A stretch of 64,000 bases of DNA from positions 1,116,001 to 1,180,000 of the forward strand of contig JBKBNU010000001.1 in assembly GCA_046294845.1 (NCBI GenBank), given 5' to 3'. The notes beneath the pieces were generated by a model that saw nothing but the letters and a program-made list of their open reading frames with translations, was not told where the DNA came from and did not search any database. A program made the translations under genes and the position numbers. Shown in pieces: positions 1-8,444 of the stretch; the first letter of the stretch is position 1, and every line of letters begins with the position of its first letter. This stretch comes from Micavibrio_C sp046294845. GTDB taxonomy: Bacteria; Pseudomonadota; Alphaproteobacteria; Micavibrionales; Micavibrionaceae.

Positions 1-1706
1 ATCAGATAACGGATATATTCTTCGCGGGCGTGATAATGCATGGGGTTCTTGCGCAAGGCCTCATCCCATGAGGCTCTGACCTTTTTTTTCCTGTCAGGGA
101 CGTTTTCATCATCGCCATACAGATAAAGTTTCGCCCGTTTGTGATCGATGTCGGCCCATGCCGGATTGGCGGTAACGGCCCCTGCAAGCAAGTCTTCAGC
201 TTCAATAAATGTTGTTTGGCGGTCTTCCTTTGTCATCTGTCCGGCAGGGCGGCTTAGAAGGTCGATATAAAGACCGGCGAGACGAACTTGCGGGTCGGCA
301 AAGCTGCGGGGCGCATATTGGCGGGCTTTATTGATATGGGTGATAAAGCTGTCGAGTTGTCCTGTCCGCATGGCTTCATCGGCTTTGACCATGTGCAAGT
401 TTCCGGCCACGGTGCTGGCGATCGTCAGGCCAATCAGCAAAGCCGTTACCGCCAGAGAGCCGCGCCATATCAGGCTATCTGATTTACGGGGGCGGATAAG
501 CAGGTAGCCGGTCTGTTCATCGCTTGCCAGATGGTAAAGGGCCGCCATCAGAATACTTGCACAAATCAGGGAAACGAGCAGATAAAACTGGAATTCCACA
601 TGCGCATGCAGGGCAAAGGCCATCAGGCCCCCTGTAATTCCTGCGATCATTACTTTGTTTTCTCGCGGCAGGTCAGTTTTTTTAAGGGCTGTTATGCCCA
701 GCCAGAACCAGCTTGCCAGCACGGCATAGAATAAGGCTAGTGCCACGATGCCCGTTTCTGCAGCAAATTGTAGTGCGTCGTTATGCGCCCAATGGCCCCA
801 TGAAAGTTGATCGGCAGGCAGGCGGTAAGAGGGGTAATAGAGATAAAAACTCCCCAATCCCGTGCCGGTCAGTACATGATCCTTGATGATCTCTATGGTG
901 GCTTGCCAGATGGCCAGACGCTCGAAACCCGAAGCATCTTTTGCGGGTTGACCAATAGCCGACAATGTTTCCGGCAAGGGTGAGGACGTCAGGAAGAAGA
1001 AACCCGCCAGTACAACCGCCCCCAGTATTATTCCTCCTGCCAGTTTCCTGATATGGGTTCGGGCCCGATCCTTACAGGCAATCAACAGGAAGGGTAGTGT
1101 AACGGCAAAACAGATCAGGCCGCCACGGCTGCCTGTTGCCAGTAAGGCCGCGAATAAAAGGACAGAGAAGGCGCTTGCGGCATAGGCCTTCTTCCCTGAT
1201 CCAAAGAGAGCCAAAGCGCAGGCAGGCACCAGAAATAAATTTAGCAGGGCTGCACTGTTGTTCGGGTTGGGCAGCAGGCCTGCGGCGCGATTTTCATCTC
1301 TTACCAAATATTGCCAGAGGATGATCAGGGCGATTGTCGCGATAAAAGGCAAGAGAGCGATAACACTGTTTCTGATCAGGGTTGTCCGCCCGGGCAGACA
1401 TAAAAGCCCGACGAGAATGAGCGGGAGCGCCATCAGATTAAGCCATGTGACGAGACTGGAATAAGGGATACTGCTCCAAAGCAGGCTTAGGCTTAAATAG
1501 GCAGCAAAGGCAAAGGTAAGCAGGATAGCCGGTCGGCGGGGCAAGACCACGGTCTGGCCCAGAGTGCTGATCAGGCTGTAAGTCGCGATACCCAGACAAA
1601 TCAGCAGCGCAGGAGCGTAAGTGATATCATAGCCGCCGTGAAAATAGGAAGCACTGAGGGTGGCAAGAACCAGTAAAGCAGGAATGATGTAGTTCCCAAG
1701 ACTCAC
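1..1706 (-). CDS. O-antigen ligase family (Wzy/WaaL-like) membrane protein, 3' end cut by window edge
   Basis: The minus frame is open from a GTG at 1706 to the window edge (at least 568 codons). The GTG overlaps the kdsB stop by 4 bp (GTGA), so the two genes are probably translationally coupled. The product is a polytopic membrane protein with many hydrophobic segments. Around residues 290-370 it has the Wzy_C pattern: an FERLAIWQATIE stretch, then TGTGLGSFY, then WAHNDALQFAAETGI, the loop and AHND/E signature of O-antigen ligases and polymerases. After the last membrane segment a soluble tail (from about residue 455) looks helical and TPR-like. Such proteins join or polymerise surface glycan on the outer face of the inner membrane. 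Ligase and polymerase cannot be told apart here. The neighbouring kdsB (KDO for LPS core) fits an LPS role. Confidence 0.8.
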   Translation of the reverse strand, partial: MSLGNYIIPALLVLATLSASYFHGGYDITYAPALLICLGIATYSLISTLGQTVVLPRRPAILLTFAFAAYLSLSLLWSSIPYSSLVTWLNLMALPLILVGLLCLPGRTTLIRNSVIALLPFIATIALIILWQYLVRDENRAAGLLPNPNNSAALLNLFLVPACALALFGSGKKAYAASAFSVLLFAALLATGSRGGLICFAVTLPFLLIACKDRARTHIRKLAGGIILGAVVLAGFFFLTSSPLPETLSAIGQPAKDASGFERLAIWQATIEIIKDHVLTGTGLGSFYLYYPSYRLPADQLSWGHWAHNDALQFAAETGIVALALFYAVLASWFWLGITALKKTDLPRENKVMIAGITGGLMAFALHAHVEFQFYLLVSLICASILMAALYHLASDEQTGYLLIRPRKSDSLIWRGSLAVTALLIGLTIASTVAGNLHMVKADEAMRTGQLDSFITHINKARQYAPRSFADPQVRLAGLYIDLLSRPAGQMTKEDRQTTFIEAEDLLAGAVTANPAWADIDHKRAKLYLYGDDENVPDRKKKVRASWDEALRKNPMHYHAREEYIRYL

Positions 1707-2515
1707 AGATCATCACCATATTTGCGGATCAAGGCTTCGGCGCGGGTGACATCTTCGGGCGAGTCTATGCCTGATTGGATCAGGCTGCCCTCGGGATTGA
1801 TTTCAACTGTGTGGATGGTCACACCGTTTTCAAGGAAGCGGAGTTGTTCCAGCCCCTCGAGCTTTTCGTAAGTGCCTTGCGGCCATTTCACAAAGCGGCC
1901 CAGAATATCGGCCCGATAACCATAGACACCGATATGTTGCCAGACGGGGCTATGCTGGTCGTTTATACGCATTTTTTGTTCATCACGAATGGCGGGAAGA
2001 ATATTTTTTGAAAACCAGATAGCGCGGCCATCATCTGGATGACGCACACAGGTCGTGCCGCTAAAGGGGGTTGTCTTTTTGGCTTCGCGCAAGGCATCGA
2101 GATCACTCCACCCCAGGCGGTGGACAGGGGTCACAACTTCGGTCTTGGGATTATCGGTAATAAAGTCTGTGAGAGCCGTGAGCGTCGAAACAGGGGTAAA
2201 GGGCGCATCACCTTGCAGGCTGATCAGGAAATCGAATGATTGTCCAGATTTTTGGGCGGCTTCCAGCACGCGGTCCGAGCCTGTCGCGCACTCGGTCGAG
2301 GTCACGATGACTTCGGCCCCGATATCCCGTGCATGGGCGGCTATTCTGTCGTCATCCGTGGCAACCAGTACAGTGATATTGCCGTCACGGGCGGCGGCGC
2401 TACGGGCCTTGGTGTAGACACGGGAGAGCATGCTGTGGCCATTAATCAACGCCAACGGCTTTCCGGGGAATCGTGTCGAGCCATAACGGGCAGGAATGAT
2501 AATCGCGGTTTTCAT
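1703..2515 (-). CDS. kdsB: 3-deoxy-manno-octulosonate cytidylyltransferase
   Basis: A protein of 270 residues, close to the usual 245-270 of KdsB. It activates KDO with CTP to give CMP-KDO for attachment to lipid A, in the cytoplasm. The N-terminus has the nucleotidyltransferase signature IPARYGSTRFPGKPL, followed by an ATDD motif near residue 53 and an LQGDAPF motif near residue 99 (LQGDEP in most homologues). Family members bind CTP and magnesium there. It begins 3 bp after the stop of the upstream solute-binding protein gene and overlaps the O-antigen ligase-like gene by 4 bp, so the three are likely co-transcribed. Confidence 0.95.
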   Translation of the reverse strand: MKTAIIIPARYGSTRFPGKPLALINGHSMLSRVYTKARSAAARDGNITVLVATDDDRIAAHARDIGAEVIVTSTECATGSDRVLEAAQKSGQSFDFLISLQGDAPFTPVSTLTALTDFITDNPKTEVVTPVHRLGWSDLDALREAKKTTPFSGTTCVRHPDDGRAIWFSKNILPAIRDEQKMRINDQHSPVWQHIGVYGYRADILGRFVKWPQGTYEKLEGLEQLRFLENGVTIHTVEINPEGSLIQSGIDSPEDVTRAEALIRKYGDDL

Positions 2516-2518
2516 GAT

Positions 2519-4333
2519 TTACTTCGTCCACCATGTTTCCAGCACGGGCAGGCCGTATTCGGGGTTTTTCTCCGGTGTGCCGAAGCGGTCCCAGTAGGCT
2601 ATCCGCCAGGCAGGCATATGCCAGTTGGGAATGCCGTAGAAGCCCCATTGCAAAACACGGTCAAGAGCGCGGCAACGGATCACGAGTTCTTCGCGGCTGG
2701 GGGCGCTGACGATCAATTCGATCAGTTGATCAACCACAGGGTCCTGAATGCCGATAATGTTGCGGGAGCCGGGGATAGAGGCACGATCTGCACTCCAATA
2801 TTCACGCTGTTCATTGCCGGGGGAACTGGATTGGCCAAAGAGGCCGATCGTCATATCAAAGTCATAGTTATTCATGCGGTTTTGATATTGTGCCGGATCA
2901 ATGGCGCGATAGGTGCCTTTGACACCGATGCGTTCCAGATTTTTGATGAAAGGCATGACCCAGCGTTCGAATTGCGGGTTATCGTCAATAAATTCGAATT
3001 GCAGCTTCACACCGTCTTTTTCCCTTATGCCTTCGGCATTGAGTTTCCATCCGGCAGCTTCCAGAATATCGGCAGCTTTCTTCAGATTGGCGCGATTATT
3101 GCCGGAGCCGTCTGTTTTGGGCGGGTTATAGGATGATGTAAAAACCTCTGCCGGAAGCTTATCGCGGAATGTCTCAAGGATCTCAAGCTCCCGTCCTGTG
3201 GGCAGGTCTTTGGCTTCCATCTCGGAGTTGGCAAAGAAGCTGCGTGTCCGTGTGTAACTATCATATGCCATGGTCTTGTTCGACCATTCATAATCGAAGG
3301 CATAGCTCAAGGCTTCACGGACAGCGCGGTCTTTAAAGATCGGGCGGCGTGTATTGTAGATGAAACCTTGAAAACCTTGCGGCAATTCATGGGAAATCGT
3401 CTTTTTGACAATACGTCCATCCTTCACAGCGGGGGCAGTGTAGGCAGTGGCCCATAGTTTGGCTGTATTTTCCTGACGAAAATCGAATTGATCGGCGAAG
3501 AACGCTTCGAGCAGGACATTCGCATCACGGAAATATTCGTAAGTGATTTTATCAAAGTTATATTTTCCTTTGCTGATCGGCAGATCCTTGCCCCACCAAT
3601 CGATGACACGGTCATATTCGATCGAGCGGCCGGGGGAAACCTTGCCCACTTTATAGGCACTGCTTCCCAGTGGCGGTGTCAGTGTGCTTTCATTGAACAC
3701 ATTCTTTCCATCTGTAAAGAAATGTTTGGGTAATACGGGCATTTGCCCCACGATGAGAGGTAATTCCAGATTGCCTGCCATATCAAAGGTGAACTTGACC
3801 TTTTGCGGGCTTAAGGCCTCGACTGTTTTCACATTGTGGTAGTAGGCTTTATAGAAGGGGGCACCTTCGGTTATCAGTGTGTTGAAGCTCCAGACCACAT
3901 CATCGGCGGTAAGCGCTACGCCGTCATGCCATTTGGCTTGCGGACGCAGGTTAAAAATGATCCAGCTGCGATCTTCGGGAACTTCGATGGTTTCTGCCAG
4001 CAGGCCATAAACGCTGAAAGGTTCATCTTGTGTCTGTTCCATCAACGTTTCATAGATCATGCTGATGCCGGATGCCGGTGTGCCTTTGATGATAAACGGG
4101 TTCAGGCTATCAAACGTACCAATCGCACTCATGCGCATGGTGCCACCCTTGGGGGCGTCGGGATTGACGTAGTCGAGGTGATCGAAGTCGGCGGCATATT
4201 TCGGGGCGCCATGCAAGGCCATGCCGTGGACGGGGGCAACATCCTGTGGCGTTTCTTGTGCCAAGGTACGTGAGGATGGTATCCAAACAAGTCCCCATCC
4301 GAGGGCTAGCGTCAGTGCGAATTTGGCGATCAT
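2519..4333 (-). CDS. ABC transporter periplasmic solute-binding protein, family 5 (YejA-like)
   Basis: 604 residues with a cleavable signal peptide (hydrophobic residues 5-20, cleavage probably near SRTLAQ). The mature part has the family 5 oligopeptide-binding fold: an early LNPFIIKGTPA stretch, IYETLM, then WHDGVALTADDVVWSF, a strong signature of DppA/OppA/YejA proteins. The start of the mature protein (HGMALHGAPKY...DFDHLDYVNPDAPKGG) resembles the YejA subgroup, which binds peptides such as microcin C or murein peptides. No permease or ATPase genes are adjacent, so its transporter must be encoded elsewhere. The ligand cannot be predicted. It sits directly upstream of kdsB and may lead that operon. 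Confidence 0.88.
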   Translation of the reverse strand: MIAKFALTLALGWGLVWIPSSRTLAQETPQDVAPVHGMALHGAPKYAADFDHLDYVNPDAPKGGTMRMSAIGTFDSLNPFIIKGTPASGISMIYETLMEQTQDEPFSVYGLLAETIEVPEDRSWIIFNLRPQAKWHDGVALTADDVVWSFNTLITEGAPFYKAYYHNVKTVEALSPQKVKFTFDMAGNLELPLIVGQMPVLPKHFFTDGKNVFNESTLTPPLGSSAYKVGKVSPGRSIEYDRVIDWWGKDLPISKGKYNFDKITYEYFRDANVLLEAFFADQFDFRQENTAKLWATAYTAPAVKDGRIVKKTISHELPQGFQGFIYNTRRPIFKDRAVREALSYAFDYEWSNKTMAYDSYTRTRSFFANSEMEAKDLPTGRELEILETFRDKLPAEVFTSSYNPPKTDGSGNNRANLKKAADILEAAGWKLNAEGIREKDGVKLQFEFIDDNPQFERWVMPFIKNLERIGVKGTYRAIDPAQYQNRMNNYDFDMTIGLFGQSSSPGNEQREYWSADRASIPGSRNIIGIQDPVVDQLIELIVSAPSREELVIRCRALDRVLQWGFYGIPNWHMPAWRIAYWDRFGTPEKNPEYGLPVLETWWTK

Positions 4334-4407
4334 TCCTGTTCTATCCTTTTAGCGTTTAGAAGGTTTGTTCCTTAAAGAGTCTCTTAAAAACTATCTTGCG
4401 AGGCCTT

Positions 4408-5817
4408 TCAGGCAACTTTGCGGCTATTTTGGCCAGCGGTGTAAAGGTCGGGTTTGCCGAAATGCCAACCCTGACCGTAATCGATTCCAAAATCGAGTAA
4501 TTCTCGCAATGTGGCTTCGGTTTCCACTTTCTCTATGATCATATCGATGCCCGCACTATCAAGCTGGGTTTTCAGACGCGCTATACGGTTGGCGCCGCCT
4601 TGGCCAGCGGCTTCCTTGACCAGCCAGCCCGCATCGAATTTCACAAAGCGGATATGACGGCTTTTCAGTGTATGGATATCGAATTTGCCGTTACGGACAC
4701 GGTCCATCGAAAAACGCACACCCAATTGCGAGAGGCCGTCCAGAAGGCTGGATAATGAGGGTGTCATGTTGTCGATATGGTTTTGCGGCAATTCGAAAAT
4801 CAGATGTTTGGCCATCTCCCGATTTTGCGACAGGAAGGTCACAAGATCACCCATAAATCCTGTATCGTTCAATGTATCGGGCGAGATATTGAGCATGTAG
4901 GGGATTTCTTGCCCGTTATTTGCAGAGCTGCGCAGGAGTTGCAGGCATCGCAAAAGTAAAAGATTGTCAATCGTGGTCATCAACTGCTCTTTTTCTGCAA
5001 GGCGCATATATTGCTCGGCGGGCAGATAGGAACCTTTGAGGGCGCGAATGCGGCCAAAGATTTCGATCATGCGGGTCTTCCGCTGTGGCAGGCTGACGAC
5101 CGGCTGCATGAACATATCAATACGGTCATTCTGCACGGCCTGTTCCAGCAGGTTCAAAATCATCGCATCGCTATAATGGGCGAATTTCGGGTCCATCGCC
5201 TGTTCAAGGGCGGTTTGTGGCGGAGCCTTGGACGGGGGCGGTGTAACCTGCAATTCCAATATAGCCTTGTCGTACAAAGCATCATCTGCTGCGGTGGCGA
5301 CCGCGGCAGGTGTCTCGCGCTTTTGCCCGAGGGCTGCAAGGCGTGTGACAATCGCGCTGATCATTTTTGCTTCGACAGAAGAAGAGGGCATCTGGTTCTT
5401 GCCTTCGTTTTCGACAACGAGGGCGGTGTCATAAAGGCCTTCTTTTAAAATGGCGATCTCGCTGCGGTTGCGAGCCACTTCGCGGACAAGGCGGTCATGG
5501 TTGCGCATAAGGGTCTGAACCTGTTCCGAAAGGGTGGCTTCCCACAAGCGGCGGCTAAAAATGTCATAAACCACAAGACCGCCCAGCATGATGAGGGCAG
5601 CCACCAGCACCAGAAAATCGGGTGTGGCATATTGGCCGATCAGATAAAGCAATCCTGTGCCGAGAGCTGCCGCGGCCACTGTCCCGATCATCAGACGTTG
5701 ACGCAAACGTGTCATGGCATCTGTCTGGCCGTGACGGGCCCACAAGAACAGGCCTTGGGGCTTTGCGTTTGTGTTGTCTGCTTCGCTATGGGGTGTATTC
5801 AGGAAATCAGGAAACAT
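4408..5817 (-). CDS. TipF-like membrane protein with coiled coil and degenerate EAL domain
   Basis: 469 residues. There are two predicted membrane helices at about 43-61 and 68-86, a coiled-coil-like stretch at about 92-130, a low-complexity linker, and an EAL domain at about 225-460. Key EAL residues are changed: EIF (252-254) replaces EAL, and DRVRNG replaces the DDFGTG metal-binding motif, so phosphodiesterase activity is unlikely. Two membrane helices, coiled coil and inactive EAL is the layout of Caulobacter TipF, a c-di-GMP-responsive protein that positions the flagellum at the new pole. The presence of FlbD, FliX and CtrA in this window supports that reading, but orthology is inferred. 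Its start overlaps the 3' end of pyrD (minus-strand order pyrD, then this gene) by 11 bp. Confidence 0.7.
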   Translation of the reverse strand: MFPDFLNTPHSEADNTNAKPQGLFLWARHGQTDAMTRLRQRLMIGTVAAAALGTGLLYLIGQYATPDFLVLVAALIMLGGLVVYDIFSRRLWEATLSEQVQTLMRNHDRLVREVARNRSEIAILKEGLYDTALVVENEGKNQMPSSSVEAKMISAIVTRLAALGQKRETPAAVATAADDALYDKAILELQVTPPPSKAPPQTALEQAMDPKFAHYSDAMILNLLEQAVQNDRIDMFMQPVVSLPQRKTRMIEIFGRIRALKGSYLPAEQYMRLAEKEQLMTTIDNLLLLRCLQLLRSSANNGQEIPYMLNISPDTLNDTGFMGDLVTFLSQNREMAKHLIFELPQNHIDNMTPSLSSLLDGLSQLGVRFSMDRVRNGKFDIHTLKSRHIRFVKFDAGWLVKEAAGQGGANRIARLKTQLDSAGIDMIIEKVETEATLRELLDFGIDYGQGWHFGKPDLYTAGQNSRKVA

Positions 5818-6898
5818 GTTTCTTTTTCACGGTTGCAGGGTGATCGGCCCCCACGGCTTCCGTGATATGGGAAAAGCCATCTTCCTTCAGGCGGCGGATC
5901 AATGTTTGTTTGATCTCTTTTATCATGGCGGGCCCCTGAAAGACCAGCGCTGTATAAAGTTGTACCAAGGAAGCTCCGGCTTTTATTTTGTCATAAGCAT
6001 CGTTTCCGTTGGAAATGCCACCGACACCGATCAAAGGTAGCCGCCCATCGGTCAGGGCATACATATTCCGTAAAACCCGCAGTGATTTTTCACGCACAGG
6101 TACGCCACTTAAGCCGCCGCGTTCGGCCCCAAAAGGCTGGGCCAGCGAATCGGGACGATCAAGGGTGGTATTGGTCAGGATCAGGCCATCGATACCGGCT
6201 TGTAGGGCGGCCTGCGCAATATCTTCTTGCTGGCTTTCATCAATATCGGGGGCGAGCTTGACCAGCAAAGGCGGCAGATCATGCCCACATGATTTCTGGC
6301 GTTCTTCGAGAATGCGGGAAAGCAGATCGAGCAGGTTTTCCTTTTTCTGCAGATCGCGCAGGCCCGGTGTATTGGGTGATGAAATATTCACGGTCAGATA
6401 ATCGGCAAGCGGCCCCAGCAAACGGACAAGCGCGCAGTAATCTTTGGCAGGATCGGTCTGATCCTTGTTCATGCCGATATTGATGCCGACAATACCTGTG
6501 GGACGCGGTTTGGTGCCGAAAAATTTCTCGATATTGTTGCGGAAATGTTCGGCGCCCAGATTGGGAAAACCCATGCGGTTAATGACGGCCTGATCATCGG
6601 CAGAACGGAACACGCGCGGACGCGGGTTGCCTTCTTGAGGCTTCGGAGTCACGGTTCCGGCTTCGACAAAGCCAAAACCAAATCCCATCATCGGGCCGAT
6701 CACATCGGCATTCTTATCAAAGCCTGCGGCCAGCCCGACAGGGTTCGGAAATGTGCGGTCCCATAATTTGACGGCCAGAAGCGGATCATCGCGCAGAGGC
6801 TTGGCAGAAGGCAGTTTTTGCAAGCCCTGAATGGTCAGGCGGTGTGCCGTTTCCGGATCAAGTTTATGCAGAAACGGTTTGGCGAGTGCAAAGAGCAT
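5807..6898 (-). CDS. pyrD: Dihydroorotate dehydrogenase (quinone), class 2
   Basis: 363 residues, the normal length of the membrane-associated class 2 enzyme. It oxidises dihydroorotate to orotate in pyrimidine synthesis using FMN and passes electrons to ubiquinone. Visible signatures are an N-terminal hydrophobic helix (LAKPFLHKLDPETAHR), GLAAGFDKN near residue 56, VEAGTVTPKPQEGNPRPR, NISSPNTPGLRDLQ with the catalytic Ser region, and the C-terminal IGVGGISNG phosphate-binding loop. It lies 4 bp after the pgsA stop and overlaps the TipF-like gene, so the set from the sugar transferase to the TipF-like gene is likely one operon. Confidence 0.96.
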   Translation of the reverse strand: MLFALAKPFLHKLDPETAHRLTIQGLQKLPSAKPLRDDPLLAVKLWDRTFPNPVGLAAGFDKNADVIGPMMGFGFGFVEAGTVTPKPQEGNPRPRVFRSADDQAVINRMGFPNLGAEHFRNNIEKFFGTKPRPTGIVGINIGMNKDQTDPAKDYCALVRLLGPLADYLTVNISSPNTPGLRDLQKKENLLDLLSRILEERQKSCGHDLPPLLVKLAPDIDESQQEDIAQAALQAGIDGLILTNTTLDRPDSLAQPFGAERGGLSGVPVREKSLRVLRNMYALTDGRLPLIGVGGISNGNDAYDKIKAGASLVQLYTALVFQGPAMIKEIKQTLIRRLKEDGFSHITEAVGADHPATVKKKHVS

Positions 6899-6902
6899 CC
6901 GT

Positions 6903-7457
6903 TTATTCCTTCATATAGGGCAAGGCAGATTTCAAATAGAGCCAGCCTGTATAGGCGGTAATAGCAGCGGCAGCAGCAAGGCCCAGATCACCCAGCCATT
7001 TGAACATGCCGATATAGGGGCCGACAATCAGGATGCCGGTGGCAATCATCTGGATCGTTGTCTTCCATTTAGCCAGTTTGGTCACAGGCATCTTGATGTC
7101 CTTGGGACCTAAAAATTCACGTAGCCCCGAAACCATAAATTCGCGCACGATGATAATCGCCACACCTAAAACCAGCAGGCCCGAGATTCGATCGACAGCG
7201 ACCAGCATCAGCAAAATGGTCACAACAAAAATCTTGTCGGAGATCGGATCGAGAAAGCGTCCGAATTCAGAACCCTGATTGAATTTGCGGGCAATCCAGC
7301 CATCAAGCCAGTCGGTAATCGCGCCCAGAGCATAAAGACCCAGCACCGTCCATGCCGCCCATTCGAAAGGCAGGAAAAACAGGGCCATCATCGGGACCAG
7401 CATGAGAATTCGGCCGATGGTCAGGATATTCGGAATGTTTAAAGGTATCGCGCTCAT
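6903..7457 (-). CDS. pgsA: CDP-diacylglycerol--glycerol-3-phosphate 3-phosphatidyltransferase
   Basis: I place the start at the ATG at 7457 (MSAIPLNIPN...), giving 184 residues, the usual PgsA length. The frame is open further upstream (to 7601), but that extension overlaps the preceding sugar transferase gene and does not look like PgsA. The product makes phosphatidylglycerophosphate, the committed step to phosphatidylglycerol and cardiolipin, in the inner membrane. The CDP-alcohol phosphatidyltransferase motif is complete: D, two residues, DGWIAR, then G and D...D in GRFLDPISDKI. Several membrane helices follow. Confidence 0.93.
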   Translation of the reverse strand: MSAIPLNIPNILTIGRILMLVPMMALFFLPFEWAAWTVLGLYALGAITDWLDGWIARKFNQGSEFGRFLDPISDKIFVVTILLMLVAVDRISGLLVLGVAIIIVREFMVSGLREFLGPKDIKMPVTKLAKWKTTIQMIATGILIVGPYIGMFKWLGDLGLAAAAAITAYTGWLYLKSALPYMKE

Positions 7458-7539
7458 GGCCGCGGTTATAGCAGTTTTGGGTACGAGGGGCAAACGCCCA
7501 GCTTGTATGTTATCCCCTATATGCAGGTCATTCTGTAAC

Positions 7540-8175
7540 CTACATAGGGCTATGTGGGGTATGAGGTTTTTGGGGTTTCTTGACGAGGCTCTCGCCGTCA
7601 TGCCCTTTTATGAAGGCCGGTATTGTTTTGAGTATCAGCTTAAAGTCCTTGAACAGGCTAGGCTGGTCTTTCGCATATTCAAGGTCGAGATCAAGGCGCA
7701 TTTCCCTTGGCAGGGGTTCTTTTTGTCCGATAGCGGCCACCTGCCAGGGGCCGGTCAGGCCAGGCCTTACAGCAAGAATATCTTTATGTGTGTGGGGGAT
7801 GACGTCCTGGCCCCTGTATATGTCATCGCGGGGGCGGGGACCGACGAAGCTCATGTCGCCTTTTAGAATATTGACAAGTTGTGGCAGTTCATCAAGTGCT
7901 GTGGATCTCAGGAAATGACCGTATCCTGTTGTGCGTGCCTCATCAGAAAGATTGCTTTCATTTCCTACGGGCCATTTATCATTCATGCTTTTGAATTTGA
8001 TCATCTGGAATGATTGCCCGTCTTTGCCGACGCGGTGGGTCAGATGAAAAGGATTCCCTTTAAAATGCAGAGCACCCCCTGCGGCGAGCAGCGTGAAAAG
8101 CGGGCTCAGAGCCACAAGGCCCACAGCGGAAGCGCTGATATCAAAAACTCTTTTTAGGCCAGCATTAAAGTTCAT
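7540..8175 (-). CDS. Undecaprenyl-phosphate sugar phosphotransferase (small PglC/WcaJ-type)
   Basis: 211 residues, the size of the minimal monotopic phosphoglycosyl transferases such as PglC. It should move a sugar-1-phosphate from a UDP-sugar to undecaprenyl phosphate, starting a surface glycan. One N-terminal re-entrant hydrophobic segment (about 8-32, KRVFDISASAVGLVALSPLF) is followed by HRVGKDGQSFQMIKFKSM, then LRSTALDELPQLVNIL holding the catalytic Asp-Glu pair, then GDMSFVGPRP and VRPGLTGPWQV, all hallmark motifs. The sugar is not predictable. The gene begins at or next to a predicted transcription start (see the -10 element at 8182-8190) and leads the row pgsA, pyrD, TipF-like. Confidence 0.9.
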   Translation of the reverse strand: MNFNAGLKRVFDISASAVGLVALSPLFTLLAAGGALHFKGNPFHLTHRVGKDGQSFQMIKFKSMNDKWPVGNESNLSDEARTTGYGHFLRSTALDELPQLVNILKGDMSFVGPRPRDDIYRGQDVIPHTHKDILAVRPGLTGPWQVAAIGQKEPLPREMRLDLDLEYAKDQPSLFKDFKLILKTIPAFIKGHDGESLVKKPQKPHTPHSPM

Positions 8176-8181
8176 GAGCGC

Positions 8182-8190
8182 ATTATAGCA
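8182..8190 (-). promoter_or_regulatory. Extended -10 promoter element, probably driving a leaderless transcript
   Basis: On the minus strand this reads TGCTATAAT, a perfect extended -10 element. The hexamer ends 6 bases before the ATG of the sugar transferase at 8175, so transcription would begin at or next to the start codon. The -35 region (TTTAAA, 17 bases upstream) is weak. I infer a leaderless or near-leaderless mRNA for the operon that continues into pgsA and pyrD. Confidence 0.5.
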
Positions 8191-8242
8191 AAAAGAAGGT
8201 TAATTTTAAATTTTGGTTGTGAAAGTTATGGCTGGGCGATGG

Positions 8243-8396
8243 TAGACTATGGTCTAACACACTGATATTATTAAATATTATTTTTTCTGCCAAAGGCTGG
8301 GAATACTCGGAAGGTGACTGTTCTGGGGCCAGCTTGCGGTACAAGCCCGATGCAGCCGAAGTAATAATCGAGCGCGATGTTTCTAAGAGTAAACAA
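8243..8396 (+). other. Intergenic stretch with inverted repeats and a startless open frame; possible ncRNA or gene remnant
   Basis: Between the sugar transferase and the cupin gene lie an inverted repeat TAGAC-TATG-GTCTA (8243-8256), a GCTTG-CGGTA-CAAGC hairpin (about 8331-8345) enclosed by a GGCTG/CAGCC pairing, and then a terminator. This would suit a plus-strand small RNA, but I cannot match it to a known family and no clear plus-strand promoter was found. One plus frame is also open with protein-like composition (AKGWEYSEGDCSGASLRY) but has no start codon, so it may be a gene remnant instead. Confidence 0.25.
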
Positions 8397-8418
8397 AAGG
8401 CCCTTCTCAGAGGGCCTT
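8397..8418 (-). terminator. Rho-independent terminator (works in either direction)
   Basis: The stem AAGGCCCT / AGGGCCTT has a 6-base loop. On the minus strand it is followed by a short T-rich tract and lies 26 bases after the cupin stop. On the plus strand TTTATCTTTT follows, so it could also end a plus-strand RNA. Confidence 0.75.
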
Positions 8419-8444
8419 TATCTTTTGATGCATGCCTTTATTCT

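Noticed and set aside
2240..3136. 298-codon plus-strand frame across kdsB and the solute-binding gene
   Set aside because: Antisense to two well-recognised genes, with Gly/Ala/Arg-rich shadow composition.
8290..8420. 6S RNA or SRP RNA
   Set aside because: Neither the SRP GGAAGGAAGCAGCC-type loop nor the long 6S closing stem and bubble could be found.
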